Source: Plasmodium brasilianum (Eukaryota > Apicomplexa > Aconoidasida > Haemosporida > Plasmodiidae). Taken from it: 64,000 nt of DNA. Below are positions 51,900-63,431 of this stretch, in pieces; position 1 is the stretch's first letter; every line of letters begins with the position of its first letter. The position numbers and the translations under genes are program-made. The notes beneath the pieces are model-generated. The model had not been told where the DNA came from, ran no database searches, and saw nothing but the letters and a program-made list of their open reading frames with translations. The stretch lies in NCBI RefSeq assembly GCF_023973825.1, contig NC_090115.1, positions 1 through 64,000 of the forward strand. The letters run 5' to 3'.

Positions 51900-52025
51900 T
51901 AATTCTTTACTTGATACATTTATGAACACAAAAAATACGAAATATATATAAAAACAATAAACATTTATGTTTAATTGTGGAAAATATATATTTATTTTCG
52001 CTGCCACTAATTATAATTTATCCTT
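51900..52025. repeat. Array intergenic core, copy 4 (partial)
   Basis: Only the right part is recognisable: TTGTGGAAAATATATATTTA followed by TTTTCGCTGCCACTAATTAT. It ends 1.0 kb before the fam-l pseudogene's 3' end, which fits the array spacing. Confidence 0.45.
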
Positions 52026-53019
52026 TTACAAACATTCAGATATATTTAAAATATTAATTTAATGGAAATGAGAAAAAAGAGAATTATATATATCTGTTAA
52101 AATATGATTACATCTAGTTCATTTATTTGATATTTTATTAATATAAAAAATATATAGCTCACTTATTTATAAATTTTCAATATAATGTATGTTTAGTCAA
52201 TTTATTCTAAATTGGATTAATTCCATTATTAAGTTGAATAATAAAATAGAGAATGTTATTAACTCATCATTTCAATGTGAACAGTATAATCCAGTAAATT
52301 CTTAAACAATTATAAATAATTGAAGTTCAAGAAGGATACTTTTTTATTATATATTTATAAACTTAAATATGTATAGTGGGAAAAAATCTAAAAGTACATT
52401 TAAACTTTTTCACAATAGTTTTGTTTTATGATATATTTCTTATAAAATATATAAAATAAACATTAGTTTTTTTTCTGTAATAAACAAAATATATACATAT
52501 CAAAGGAATAAAATATATTCAATCCTTTTCTTTAAATACTAAATAAATACATTAATTTCTAATTTAAACCTAATAATATATTTTCTAAGTAAGCTGATAA
52601 AATAGTCATTTTATACAAGAGTATGCAAAAAATAGAAAAACATTAATTTCTTTATCAAATAGTAATTAACAAATCTCAATAAAATCAGATGAATGTTGCT
52701 ATTTTATATTCATTTTAAAGCATATATGTTTATGTTTCACGAAAGTAAAATGAAATATAAAAATGTGTATATGAACGCATAATATATAAGCTATCTGAAA
52801 TATTATAGAACTAATTGAAAAAATTAAAAATTTTCAAATTTAGAAAATAATTAAAAGTATACATCTTTATAGATTATCGAAAATGCCACATACATGGTGG
52901 TGTATTTATAAAATATAATCATCTATGCTTATTTCTATAAAGTACACCACTAATGGTTTTGCAAATGTTAATATTAATGACTTATTTTCAGAAGGAATTA
53001 TATTAATTTGTTATTCATT

Positions 53020-54003
53020 TTACCTTTTTTTGAATTTAATATTTTCATATTTTTTAACTTTCTTATGGTAATAAATGAGTGCTATTATAAGTGTAACACC
53101 TAATATAAGGAAAGGAAGGAAATATAATGGAACACCAATTAAACGCCCTAACAATCCATTTTTCTTCATTTCATCCGTCACATTTTCAATCGTCGGCCAT
53201 AATGGAGACTTCCACAACCAATCTGCGTCTTTCACCAATTCATAAATTTTTGTGAACCATTCTGATGATAGTACTGATTTATTCCATTTAACCAGTGATA
53301 TCAGCAAACTCTTTTCAAATCATAAACCTAATGATATATCTATTATCATTAATATTAACAGCAACAAGAAAAATAATACAGGTGTAGCAATTCGTAATCT
53401 GTATTTTTTACGTATTACTTTTTTGTAAGTATTATTACTAATTGTTCTGTTATTTTTAAGAAAATCTATAAAATCAATTTCTTTGAAAATTTTTTTTTCA
53501 AAAAAGGAACATTTTTTTCTTTCAAATATACAAGAATTATTTTTAATATCTTGTTTGTAGCCTTCCTTGCCCCTTGATAAACTTTCATTTGATGGTTTAT
53601 TCTTTGCTTTTGAGTGTTTTTCAGAATAAGATATATAATTTTTTTCATTAATTTCGTTTCTTGGTATATCTTTTAATTGTGCAATACTTGAATCCCTTTC
53701 TGTTTTACACTTTGCTAATAATCGATAGTATTTTGTGCAAAATTTATTATCAATGATGTAGTTTTCATCCAAGATCTTGTTAATCGTATCCTAGAAAACA
53801 TAATATGTATTCATTTGCTAGAGGGAATAAGTTGTATCAGTACAAAAACAGCTATTTTTAAGAATAAAGCACAAACATATAAAAAAGAAAAATAAGCTTA
53901 AATGATATTATCATACTGCATCATCCTTAAAATGGTAAATCCAAAATGAAAGGATAAATGGGGAAATTTTAATAAAAAAGAGCATGTTCATTTTTTGTTT
54001 CAT
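53020..54003 (-). pseudogene. fam-l pseudogene broken by a single nonsense codon
   Basis: Two exons, 53917-54003 (starts MKQKMNMLFFIK, donor GTATGA) and 53020-53790, would give 285 residues. The only lesion seen is an in-frame TGA at 53320-53322, codon 186, right after ISLGL. The neighbours at 46.0 and 60.2 kb have a Ser codon there; at 46.0 kb it is TCA. The frame continues normally beyond it to the true C-terminus (YFLPFLILGVTLIIALIYYH, KKVKKYENIKFKKR). The stop sits at the end of the first membrane segment and would remove the Trp-rich middle and the second membrane segment. RLLAK with Arg 52 and both splice sites are intact. This is either a very young pseudogene or a truncated 185-residue product. 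Confidence 0.88.
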
Positions 54004-54384
54004 TATATAGATTATTAATACGGTAATAAATAAACTACAAAATAATTTAACAATTATACTATAATTTTTTATTTTAATTATAAAGAATACAATGATTATT
54101 TATTTTGATTCCTTTTTTTTTTATTATTTTTTATTTTTGTGTATAAAATGAAATTTATATAACTATAATATTTTTTACAATAAAGACAATGATATATAAG
54201 TTTAAAATTTTGTTATAATTTTTTTTTTTTAAATTTATTTATAAAGAACTAACTTTCATTAGAACTATAAAATTTCAATTCATTATTAATAATTTCTAAT
54301 GTATAACTAAATTATTTAATATATTGAAATAATGAAGTATTTCTATTAATACTTTTAAAAATATAAAAATAAATATATTAATTC

Positions 54385-54450
54385 CTAATATTTTGATATA
54401 TTAAATTTTTACGGAATATAGAACATAGAGAATAGGGATAATTCATTTTT
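54385..54450 (-). promoter_or_regulatory. Conserved upstream element, fam-l type
   Basis: The block AATATTTTGATATATTAAAT followed by GAATATAGAACATAGAGAAT lies 382-447 bp before the ATG at 54003. It matches the fam-l copies at 47.4 and 61.3 kb. Confidence 0.5.
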
Positions 54451-55259
54451 CCTTTAGTGAGATAATAATTATATTTTTTTTTTTTTTTCCTATTAATTAT
54501 AATTTTATAAGAACTATATTTTGGAAAAAATTATTATTAAGATATTAATAATTATAACAACGTAATAATATACGAAAAATGCAACACTTTGAAGAATATT
54601 TCTTGTTTTAATAATTATAAAATACTCGCTCCCTAATTTTCTATAATATATTTAATAAACTGAAGATATAGCATATAACCAAATCAATAGAACAATACAT
54701 ATTTTTGAAAAAGATAAATTATAATTTTTTTTTTTTGTAAAATAACCTTTGAAAGTTGTGAATTTTAGTTAATATTCATTTATACCTTACTTCTAAATGA
54801 AATACTTTTAATGAAACAAGTTATATTATTTTATTTTTTTTATTAGGACATATTCATTTTATATAAAATATTAAAAAAAAGAAAAACAAGAGTTGATTAT
54901 ATAAAATATATACATAATAGCATAAACTTGGTTCGATAATTTATTCGTCAGTTAATTTAAGAATAAAGATAAGTATCATTTTTTTTAATTATTTTATTGT
55001 ATCGTAGGTGTTCATGAAATATTTATAATATCGAATTTAATCAAAAATCACGTAATTGTTATGATATAATAGTCAAAATAAGTATCCATTATTTATTGTA
55101 AAATCATATTTTAAATCAAAAATAATAATTTCTACATAAAATGCATACTAAAAAGAAAAATTACACTAATGAATGTTAAATAATTCTTAGATATAATCTG
55201 AACCTAAACACTGAACTATAAACTTGTATCTATAAATTATATATAAAAAAAATAATTCG

Positions 55260-55490
55260 TTCTTTTTTGTACTTTTATATTATTTGAAAAATATATATTA
55301 TAAATATAGAAAAAATAGTCGTGAATAAAAACTATATATATATTTGTATATTCTTAATAAATTAATAAATCACTACTTTATATATTAATGAAAAACCATG
55401 AAAAATAGAAGTAAGAATAGATATATGCTTAAAAGTGATGGACTGTAGAAAGTACGCATTTATTTTAATTACGTCTAATGATAGCATTTA
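55260..55490. repeat. Array intergenic core, copy 5
   Basis: Landmarks are TATTTGAAAAATATATATTA, AAACCATGAAAAATAG, CTGTAGAAAGTACGCATTTA and TTTTAATTACGTCTAATGAT. It ends about 0.99 kb before the fam-m pseudogene's 3' end. Confidence 0.6.
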
Positions 55491-56474
55491 TTTTTATAGA
55501 GATATAATTTTTTTAGAAATTTTATAAGTATGAAATAGAAAGAAAAACATTTATATAAATATATATTAATATATGATTAAATTAATTCATTAATTTAATC
55601 ATTTAATGACATATGAAATAAAAATAAAGTGTTATATATATATTTATAATTTTTCGATATAATTTACATTTAAGTAGTTTATACAAAATTGAAATAACAG
55701 TAAAATTACGAATAATAAAAACATAGTAACTGGATATAAACATCTATCTAAATTATAATGATTTAAAACTCATAAGTAAGTAAACAATTATACTTAATCC
55801 ATAATTACATAGCATATTATTTTACAATATATTTATAATATTATAATATTTATGCGATTCAGAAAAAAACTAAAGAACCTTTAAATAGGTTTCACAATAA
55901 ATATTGCGAGCATATATAAAAAAAAAAAAATATATTTGTATATATATAAGTGAAACATAATACCCTCAATTAATTTCATTAAATACAAAAAAAGACACTT
56001 TTTTTGTTAATTTAAAAATAATAAAATATTTTCTTGATAACGTAAACAAATAATAATTTTAAATTAATAGAGACCTAAAATAGGAAGAAGCACTTTTTAG
56101 TTCAAATATTAATTATTTTATTTCAAGAAAATTACATGAATAATATATTTTATGTTCTTCTAAAACTACATATATATATATTCATAGATATATTTATTAA
56201 TGCAGAAATATATATATTATTGCAAATATACATGACTAAGCTTAAATAATAATTTAAAATACAAATTAGAAAACACTGGAACGTTCATATTTCAAAATAA
56301 GTGGAAAACATAATTTTATACTCTTGTATAATAAAAAGACCTGGTAAACACATATGCATTCATAAAGTTACAGCTGTTATAAGTGAGTTTATTAAGAATA
56401 TATCACTAAAAATATTAATGATATTACTTCACATATACTCACCATATAAAAATACATATTAAAAATTATACGTT

Positions 56475-57364
56475 TTACGAAGTCATCAGTTTAATTTTTT
56501 AATATTTTTCATTATTTCTAAAGATATTCGGAATAGCTATTATAAGTATGAGAGTCAATATAATGAAAATTAACTTAAAAAATATTAGAAAATAACGCTG
56601 TACTTATAAACTCTTTATAAATATTATTTTTTCCTTTAAGTTTTCTAAACAATATTTTAACAGTGAATTAGTTATAATAAAAAATTTTTCCAATCCATAT
56701 GGTATATATAAACCTATTACCCACAAAAAAATAAAGAAAAAATATAAAAACTTCAAATCCATAACTTCTAAATTTTATTTTTTTTAAAGTAACATATCTA
56801 ATTTTCCTAATTTTTTCTAAAAAATCATCATAATATTTTCATTTACCAATTATTCTTTAAAATGGAAATGTTTCCATCAACTATTGCATTATCATAAATT
56901 ATAACTTCTGTATAATATTGAACCTTATTTAATAAACTTATACTAATTGTTCGATTTTTTCCTTGGTCTGTTTTTTATTACTATAATTATCTCTTTTTTT
57001 ATTCATTCTATTGTATAGTATATCTTCTTATAATCCTACTATATATAAATTCTGATCTTGTTTAAAATTTGCTAATAATTTATATGTTCCTATATCTGAA
57101 GTTACCTTCAAATTGTGCTTCTTATACAAGGATTTCTTAAAATTACTCAAAAAAAAAAGAAATGTATATATTTGTTATTTAATAGGATAAAAATTCTAAA
57201 GGTAAGAAACAATATTAATAAATATAAAACACTAATAATATGAACAATACAAATATCCTTGAATAATGTTATCACACTACATCACTGTTAAAATATAATA
57301 TCCCTGTTAAAAGGATAAGTGCAGCAATTTTAGTAAATATGATTTACTTAATTTTTTGTTCCCT
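56475..57364 (-). pseudogene. fam-m pseudogene (start lost, multiple stops)
   Basis: The exon 1 relic, 57278-57364, has AGG in place of ATG and a TAA at codon 7. The rest keeps the family pattern (FTKIAALILLTG), and the donor reads GTGTGA. Exon 2, about 56475-57147, starts SNFKKSLYKKHN next to a poly-T tract where the usual TAG acceptor is changed to TTTTGAG. KLLAN stands at the PEXEL-like position, and TAA follows after YIVGL. Fragments of the FKKIKF, FLK and membrane regions are visible further on. The end reads IAIPNIFRNNEKY, TAA, KIKLMTS. It occupies the expected 3.5-kb array position. Confidence 0.85.
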
Positions 57365-57714
57365 GATATAAATACTTAATATTCTTATATATCCAGTAAG
57401 CAGAGTATTAAAGATAATGAAATATACTTCTAATAATTAAGTTGCTATATTTATATAAAATTCTTTTTTTATTATTGCATCCTAGATGCTTAATTAATTA
57501 TATATAACTGTAGTGTTATTTACAACAATTATAAAGAAAACTATCTTTCAAAATTTATTATATAATTTTTATCATAATAATATTTAAAAAAAAAAAAATT
57601 TACTGATATGAAAAAATTTCAATTATTTCATAAGTATTCAAAATATGTAATTTATCTATTAATTGTGATACGGCGAGAAAATAATTTTTCACTAGTTTCA
57701 TAATAAATTAAGAA

Positions 57715-57790
57715 AAAATATTAGTTACTTATATGGAATATTGAATTTATATACCATATAGAATGTATATATAATATATTGCTATTCATA
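57715..57790 (-). promoter_or_regulatory. Conserved upstream element, fam-m type
   Basis: The block TTATATGGAATATTGAATTT followed by ATATACCATATAGAATGTAT lies 351-426 bp before the former start at 57364. It is the best representative of the fam-m type. Confidence 0.5.
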
Positions 57791-58336
57791 TATAAGCAAT
57801 AAAAAGAATTTTAAGAATATTATCCTATTAATAATTTCAATTCTATAAATTTTATATATTTGTAGAAATTCTTATATTTCGTAAAAAATATCGATTATTT
57901 TAAAAATATAACAATAGTAATAATGAATGAAAAAAACAACATTATTTGTTATAATAGTTATAACACATTATTTAGATAAACCTTGAGCCCATACAATATT
58001 TTATAAGTAATGTAAATTTAAAAGGTTGAATTCGTAGCTGACGATCTAATATATGAGGAAATATATATTTTAATTGTATATAGGAAATAATTTTTTATTT
58101 TTCTCCTACAGTTTTTAATTAAGCCTAATTTATTCCATTATTCTTAATAACAAATCATTATGCTGAACTATAAAAAATTAATATTTGCTTTTTTCTTAAT
58201 TAAATATATATATTTAGAAGTATTAAAAAAAAAAAAAATTATATCAGTAGAATTTTTCCACACATATGGATGAATTTATATATATTTTTCATAAAACATA
58301 GTATTTTAATAAAATATGATAGTACTTAACATTAGA

Positions 58337-58339
<3 letters not shown>

Positions 58340-58367
<28 letters not shown>
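58340..58367. repeat. AT dinucleotide microsatellite
   Basis: Fourteen AT repeats without interruption, between a fam-m pseudogene's 5' flank and core copy 6. Confidence 0.95.
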
Positions 58368-58371
<4 letters not shown>

Positions 58372-58889
58372 ATATTCTTATTAGAAATGTTTTCATTCTA
58401 CCTATAAAAAATTATCCATATATTCTAGTCTCATTTTCTCTAAATCCTAACTATATTCATATAGAGCAAGTAATGTGTCTGGGTAATTTCGTTGACTAAA
58501 CAATACTTTATAAGTGTGATAAAATATTATAAATAAATAATATATCAATGGTGCATTATAACTGATACTTGAATGTATGAGAAACAAAATTTAAAAAATA
58601 GGAATTGTTCAAAAAAAGTTTGAATAGGGATACTTATGCATAATATTTATTTAATCATATAATGGAAAAAAAAAAATACCGCAACTTTTTAAATATATTT
58701 CATTAAAGTATATATAACAAATAAAAACAATATTATGTATTTATAGATTATATTAAAAGAATGAGCTCTTTTATTTTAATTTTTTTTTATTTATCAAAAT
58801 ATTATTATTAATTTGAAGAAGTTATGAATTATCAATATAAGCTATATATATTTTTATATATTATTAAAATAATATTAATTCTTTACTTA

Positions 58890-59005
58890 ATATTTTTATA
58901 CATATGAAAATAGGAAATATATATAAAAAGAGATTCATATATTATTATATTATAGTGGAAGATATTTATTTTTTTTTTTTTACCTCTTATTATAAAGTAT
59001 TATTT
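58890..59005. repeat. Array intergenic core, copy 6 (weak)
   Basis: Only AGTGGAAGATATTTATTTTT and the following TTATTATAAAGTATT resemble the core's end. The position, about 0.92 kb before the next gene's 3' end, supports the call. Confidence 0.35.
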
Positions 59006-59916
59006 TAATAATGTAAAAAATAAATAAAATACATAGTTTATTTATTTTTTAATTGTCATTTTTCTATATAAACAGTTAACGTATCCTAAATTTTGTTATT
59101 TCATTAATTAAGCTGAATTATAAAATAGTGAATACTATTGACTCTTCGTTTAAGTGTAATGATATATAATCCATTTGTTAGTAAGCAATTATAAATAATC
59201 AATACTTAATGAGGATATATTTTTTATTATATAGTTATAAATTCAAACTTGTATCATGAGAAAAAAATTAAAAGTATATTCAGGAGGTTTTTAGGATAAT
59301 TATGTTTTATAAAATATATCTCATAACACATAATTTATAGAATAAATAATAAAAAAATTTTAAAAAGGAATAAAACATATACATTTAAATGAAACAAAAT
59401 ATATTAACTCCTTTTCTTTAAATACTGAAACAGATATAATTACAACTAATATAAAACTAATAATACATTTTCTAAATAAACTCAAAAAATAATCATAGTA
59501 AACAGTGACAAAATAAGAAACGAGGAAAAACCATTTTTATATTAAATAAAAATTAACTCAATTCACTAGTTTCAAATAAATAGTACTATTATATGTTTAC
59601 TCTAAAGCATATAAATACATTTTTTACCAAAATTTATAGAAATATGAAAATATATATAAGAAAACATAATTTATTCTAGCTGAAAAAATACATTATAATA
59701 AATAATAAAAAACCTTAAAATTTTAAAATCTTAAAACAACAAAAAACTAAATTCTTAATGTTGTATATAAAAAAATCTATATATATGTTGGTGCATTTAT
59801 AAGATATAATTAATTATGTGTATGTATATTAAATATATATCTAACTATAGTACTAATATTATTTCATATCTAAAAATTCTTTACAGAAAGAATTATATTA
59901 ATTTGTTATTATTCAT

Positions 59917-60905
59917 TTACCTTTTCTTAAATTTAATATTTTCATATTTTTTAACTTTTTTGTGGTAATATAAAATCGCAAATATAAATGTAACACCTAA
60001 TATAAGAAAGGGTAGAAAATACATTGGAACACCAATTAAACGCCCTAATAATCCATTTTTCTTAGCAACTTCCGTTGATGACGTAGCTACTTCCCAAAAT
60101 GGAGACTTCCAGAACCAATCTGAATTTTGTACCTTTTGAAAAATAGACAAAAACCATGTTGCTTTCAAAACTTCTAAGGGATCCCATTCAACCAAGGCTA
60201 TTAGCAAACTCTTTTTAATTGATAAACCTAATGATATATCCACTATCATTAATATTAACAGCAACAAGAAAAATAATACAGGTGTAGCAATTCGTAATCC
60301 GTATTTTTTACGCATTGCTTTTTTGTACATTCTATTACTAATTGTTTTATTATTTTTAAGAAAATTTTCAAAATCTAGTTCTTTGAATATTTTTTTTTCA
60401 ATATAGGAACATTTTTTTTTTTCAAGTATATAAGAATTATTTTTAATATCTTGTTTTTGACATGTTAAACTCCTTAGCGAATTTACGTTTGATGGTTTAT
60501 TCTTTGTTGTAAAGCTTTTTGCAGAATTAGATATACATTTTTTTTCATTAACTATATTATTTGGTATCTTTTCTATTAAATTTACAATACTTGAATCCCT
60601 ATCTTTTTTACATTTTGATAATAATCTATAGGATATTTCTTTTAATTTTCCAATAATGATGTAATTTTCATCCAAGGATTTGTTAAACGTATTCTAAAAA
60701 ACAGTGTATATATTTACATTCAAAAACTCATTAATCGGATGATGAAAAATAGTATTAGTAAAAATAAAAAAATAAATAGTATGAACAATACAAATATACA
60801 TTAGCAATATTTTCTTACAATATCTATGAAAAAATGGCATATCCAAAATGAACGGATAAATATAGCAATTTTAATAAAAATGAGAAAGTAAATTTTTTGT
60901 TTCAT
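59917..60905 (-). CDS. fam-l exported protein, complete
   Basis: Two exons, 60819-60905 and 59917-60693, encode 287 residues. Exon 1 begins MKQKIYFLIFIK and ends WICHFFIDI, with donor GTAAGA. The intron is 125 nt and ends TTTTTTAG. Exon 2 starts NTFNKSLDENY and has RLLSK (Arg 52), then KQDIKNNSYILEKKKCSYIE and KELDFENFLKNNKTIS. The first membrane segment is at about residues 166-184, the Trp-rich middle reads ATWFLSIFQ and DWFWKSPFW, and the second membrane segment is at about 252-271. The basic tail ends ENIKFKKR. It pairs with the fam-m gene upstream on the same strand, the doublet arrangement known for these families. Frame is intact despite long A runs. Confidence 0.9.
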
Positions 60906-61274
60906 GATATAGATTATTAATACTGCAACACAAATACTAAAGAATAAATTAACAATAATATAATATCTTTAAAATTAAAAAGTGTAGAATGATTATTTAT
61001 TTAATTTTTTTTTTTTTTATTATTTTTTATGATTTAGTAGAAAATTAATAAAATATATATAACATTTTTTACGAGAACAATGAGAAGTTTAAATACATAT
61101 TACAATATGTTTATCTTAATTATATTTATAAAAATATAACCTTCGGTAGAATAATAAAATCTTAATTTATTATTAAATATTAAATTTATGTAAATTAATT
61201 AGTCTAATATTAAACTAATTAATTAATTTTGTTAATACTTTTCAAAATAAAAAAACATATATATTATTTCTTAA

Positions 61275-61340
61275 TATTTCGAAATACTAAGATTTTATAT
61301 AATATAGAAAGTAGAGAATATAGATAATCAACTTTTCTCC
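61275..61340 (-). promoter_or_regulatory. Conserved upstream element, fam-l type
   Basis: The block TTAATATTTCGAAATACTAA followed by AATATAGAAAGTAGAGAATA lies 370-435 bp before the ATG at 60905. It shares the TTCGAAATA core with the copies at 38.5 and 47.4 kb. Confidence 0.55.
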
Positions 61341-62189
61341 ATTTTAAGAAAATAAATACTAATTTTAATGGCATTTTTCTATTAATTTTTTTAATTTTAT
61401 AAGCTCTATATTTTGGAAAAACGGTTATTATTAATAAATAATCAATTATAATAACAACATAATAATATTAATGATATATGGAAAAAGTTATATATTTTAC
61501 AACACTTCATGTTATATTAATTATAAAAATTTCATTCCTTAATGTTCTATAATATTTTTTCTAATATGGAATACACGGTGTGTTAACATATTTATAAAAC
61601 TATATATTTATAATACATAAATTTTAATTTTTTATTTCTTATGATAATATTTGAATATTGTAAATTTTAGTTTAAGATTGATTCATAAATTTTTTGCAAA
61701 AAGAAATGATTTTAAATTATACAAGTTATATTATTTTCTTTTTTTTTTTTTTTAATTAAAGTATTTATGTTTCGTAAGTAATATTAATATAATAAAAAAT
61801 AAAAATGAAATGTAATTTTTCTATAAAATATATGTATATAGAAGAATATTAGTTAAATATTTTAATTGTTATTAAAATCAATAGTAAAAACGATTATTCT
61901 TTTTACTTATCAATTTATTATAATAGAGATATACATGCAATTTATATAAAATAGAATTGAATCAAAAATTGAAAAGTAGTAACAATAAATAATATATCTT
62001 CATATTTCCTTGAACAAATAATAAAGGCACAAATTTAATAATCCCACAGATACAATTTCTACAAAAAAATAAACGAATTACACTTAAAAATTTTGACTCT
62101 TAGGAATTTCCTAATTTCTTATTCTTAAACCACAAAGAGAAATATGTATTTGTGAGTTATAAGTAAAAAATAAAATTCTTTTTTTTTTT

Positions 62190-62430
62190 TTTTTACATTC
62201 GTTTTATTTAAAAAATGTGTTTTTATTAATATGAAGAAATTAGTAAGATAGATTTAAATCATACATATTTTTATATATATTTAAAAAAATATTTTTAATT
62301 CTTTAGTTGTTATACTTATAAAAAAGCATAACGAATAGCTCAATAATATAAATAGATACCTAAATATGGTGAAGAAACAGCATATAATACATCTTTGTCT
62401 TAATTATATCTAATGATAATATTGAAATTT
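62190..62430. repeat. Array intergenic core, copy 7
   Basis: Landmarks are TTTATTTAAAAAATGTG, AAAAGCATAACGAATAG, AATAGATACCTAAATATGGT and CTTAATTATATCTAATGATA. It ends 1.0 kb before the 3' end of the fam-m gene at 63432. Confidence 0.6.
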
Positions 62431-63431
62431 ACAGAGATAAAAAATTATCTAGAAATTTACAATTAAGTGAAAAAAAAAAGAGGACTTTTGTATACTATCT
62501 ATTAGTAAATTATTAAATTTAATTATTTAAATTAATCATTAAATGGCATTGAAAATAAGAAGAACATATAATTAATTTGTTTATAAATTTTATATTTAAT
62601 ATATATTTAATTATTTTCTGCAGAGTTTAATAATCACTACACTTAGGAACAATAATAAAATAATAATTATTTTTAAATTTTCTCAGAGTTATAATGATTT
62701 ATAGTGCCTAAGTTATTAAATAATTATAAAAAATACATATTTAATGAAGATACTGTTCTATTATATATGGCTTCATGTATTTATGTCATGTGAAAAAAAT
62801 CAATAATAAGCTAAAAGTATATTAAAAATATTTTTACATTTAATATTTTCTCTTGAATATTTCTTATAAAAATTAAATTATTTTTATAAATAAATAAAAA
62901 TATATATATATATCAATGCAAAGGCATACATTTGTTTTCTATCATTAAATACATATGAAGACACATTAATTTTTAATATATATATAATAAAACTTTTTCA
63001 TAATTACAAAAAAAAATAGTGTTTTCAGACTATAAAAAGATATATAATAGAAAGGAGCACATTTTATTTCAAGAATGAAGTACTACATTTCAATAAATTT
63101 ATACGAAATGTGTTATCATATATTCATTTAAAAGTACAAATATATATAATTTATAGGTATCTATATAAATACAGAAATATATATATTATATTATATATAC
63201 ATATTTGAGCTTAAATAATGCTTTTAAATACAAATTTAAAAACAACAAAACGTTTGCATTATCAGAAAAAAAGAAAATATAATTTTTTACCATTATGTAG
63301 TGAAAAGACTAAGCATAAACTTGTGCATTCACAAAATTATGTCTCGTATGTATGTGTTTATTAAGAATACATAATTAACGATATTGAAAATATAAATTCA
63401 TATCTATATATTTGATAAAAATACATATTAC

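Larger units (their letters stand above)
50391..53019. other. Array intergenic unit
   Basis: Holds the upstream element of the fam-m pseudogene and a worn intergenic core copy 4. No gene seen. Confidence 0.55.
54004..56474. other. Array intergenic unit
   Basis: Holds the upstream element of the fam-l pseudogene and intergenic core copy 5. No gene seen. Confidence 0.6.
57365..59916. other. Array intergenic unit
   Basis: Holds the upstream element of the fam-m pseudogene, an AT microsatellite and a worn core copy 6. No gene seen. Confidence 0.55.
60906..63431. other. Array intergenic unit
   Basis: Holds the upstream element of the fam-l gene on the left and intergenic core copy 7. No gene seen. 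Confidence 0.6.

Noticed and set aside
53020..53772. Two separate genes at the 53-kb fam-l locus
   Set aside because: Both frames are the same reading frame interrupted by one TGA and align end to end with the intact fam-l copies.
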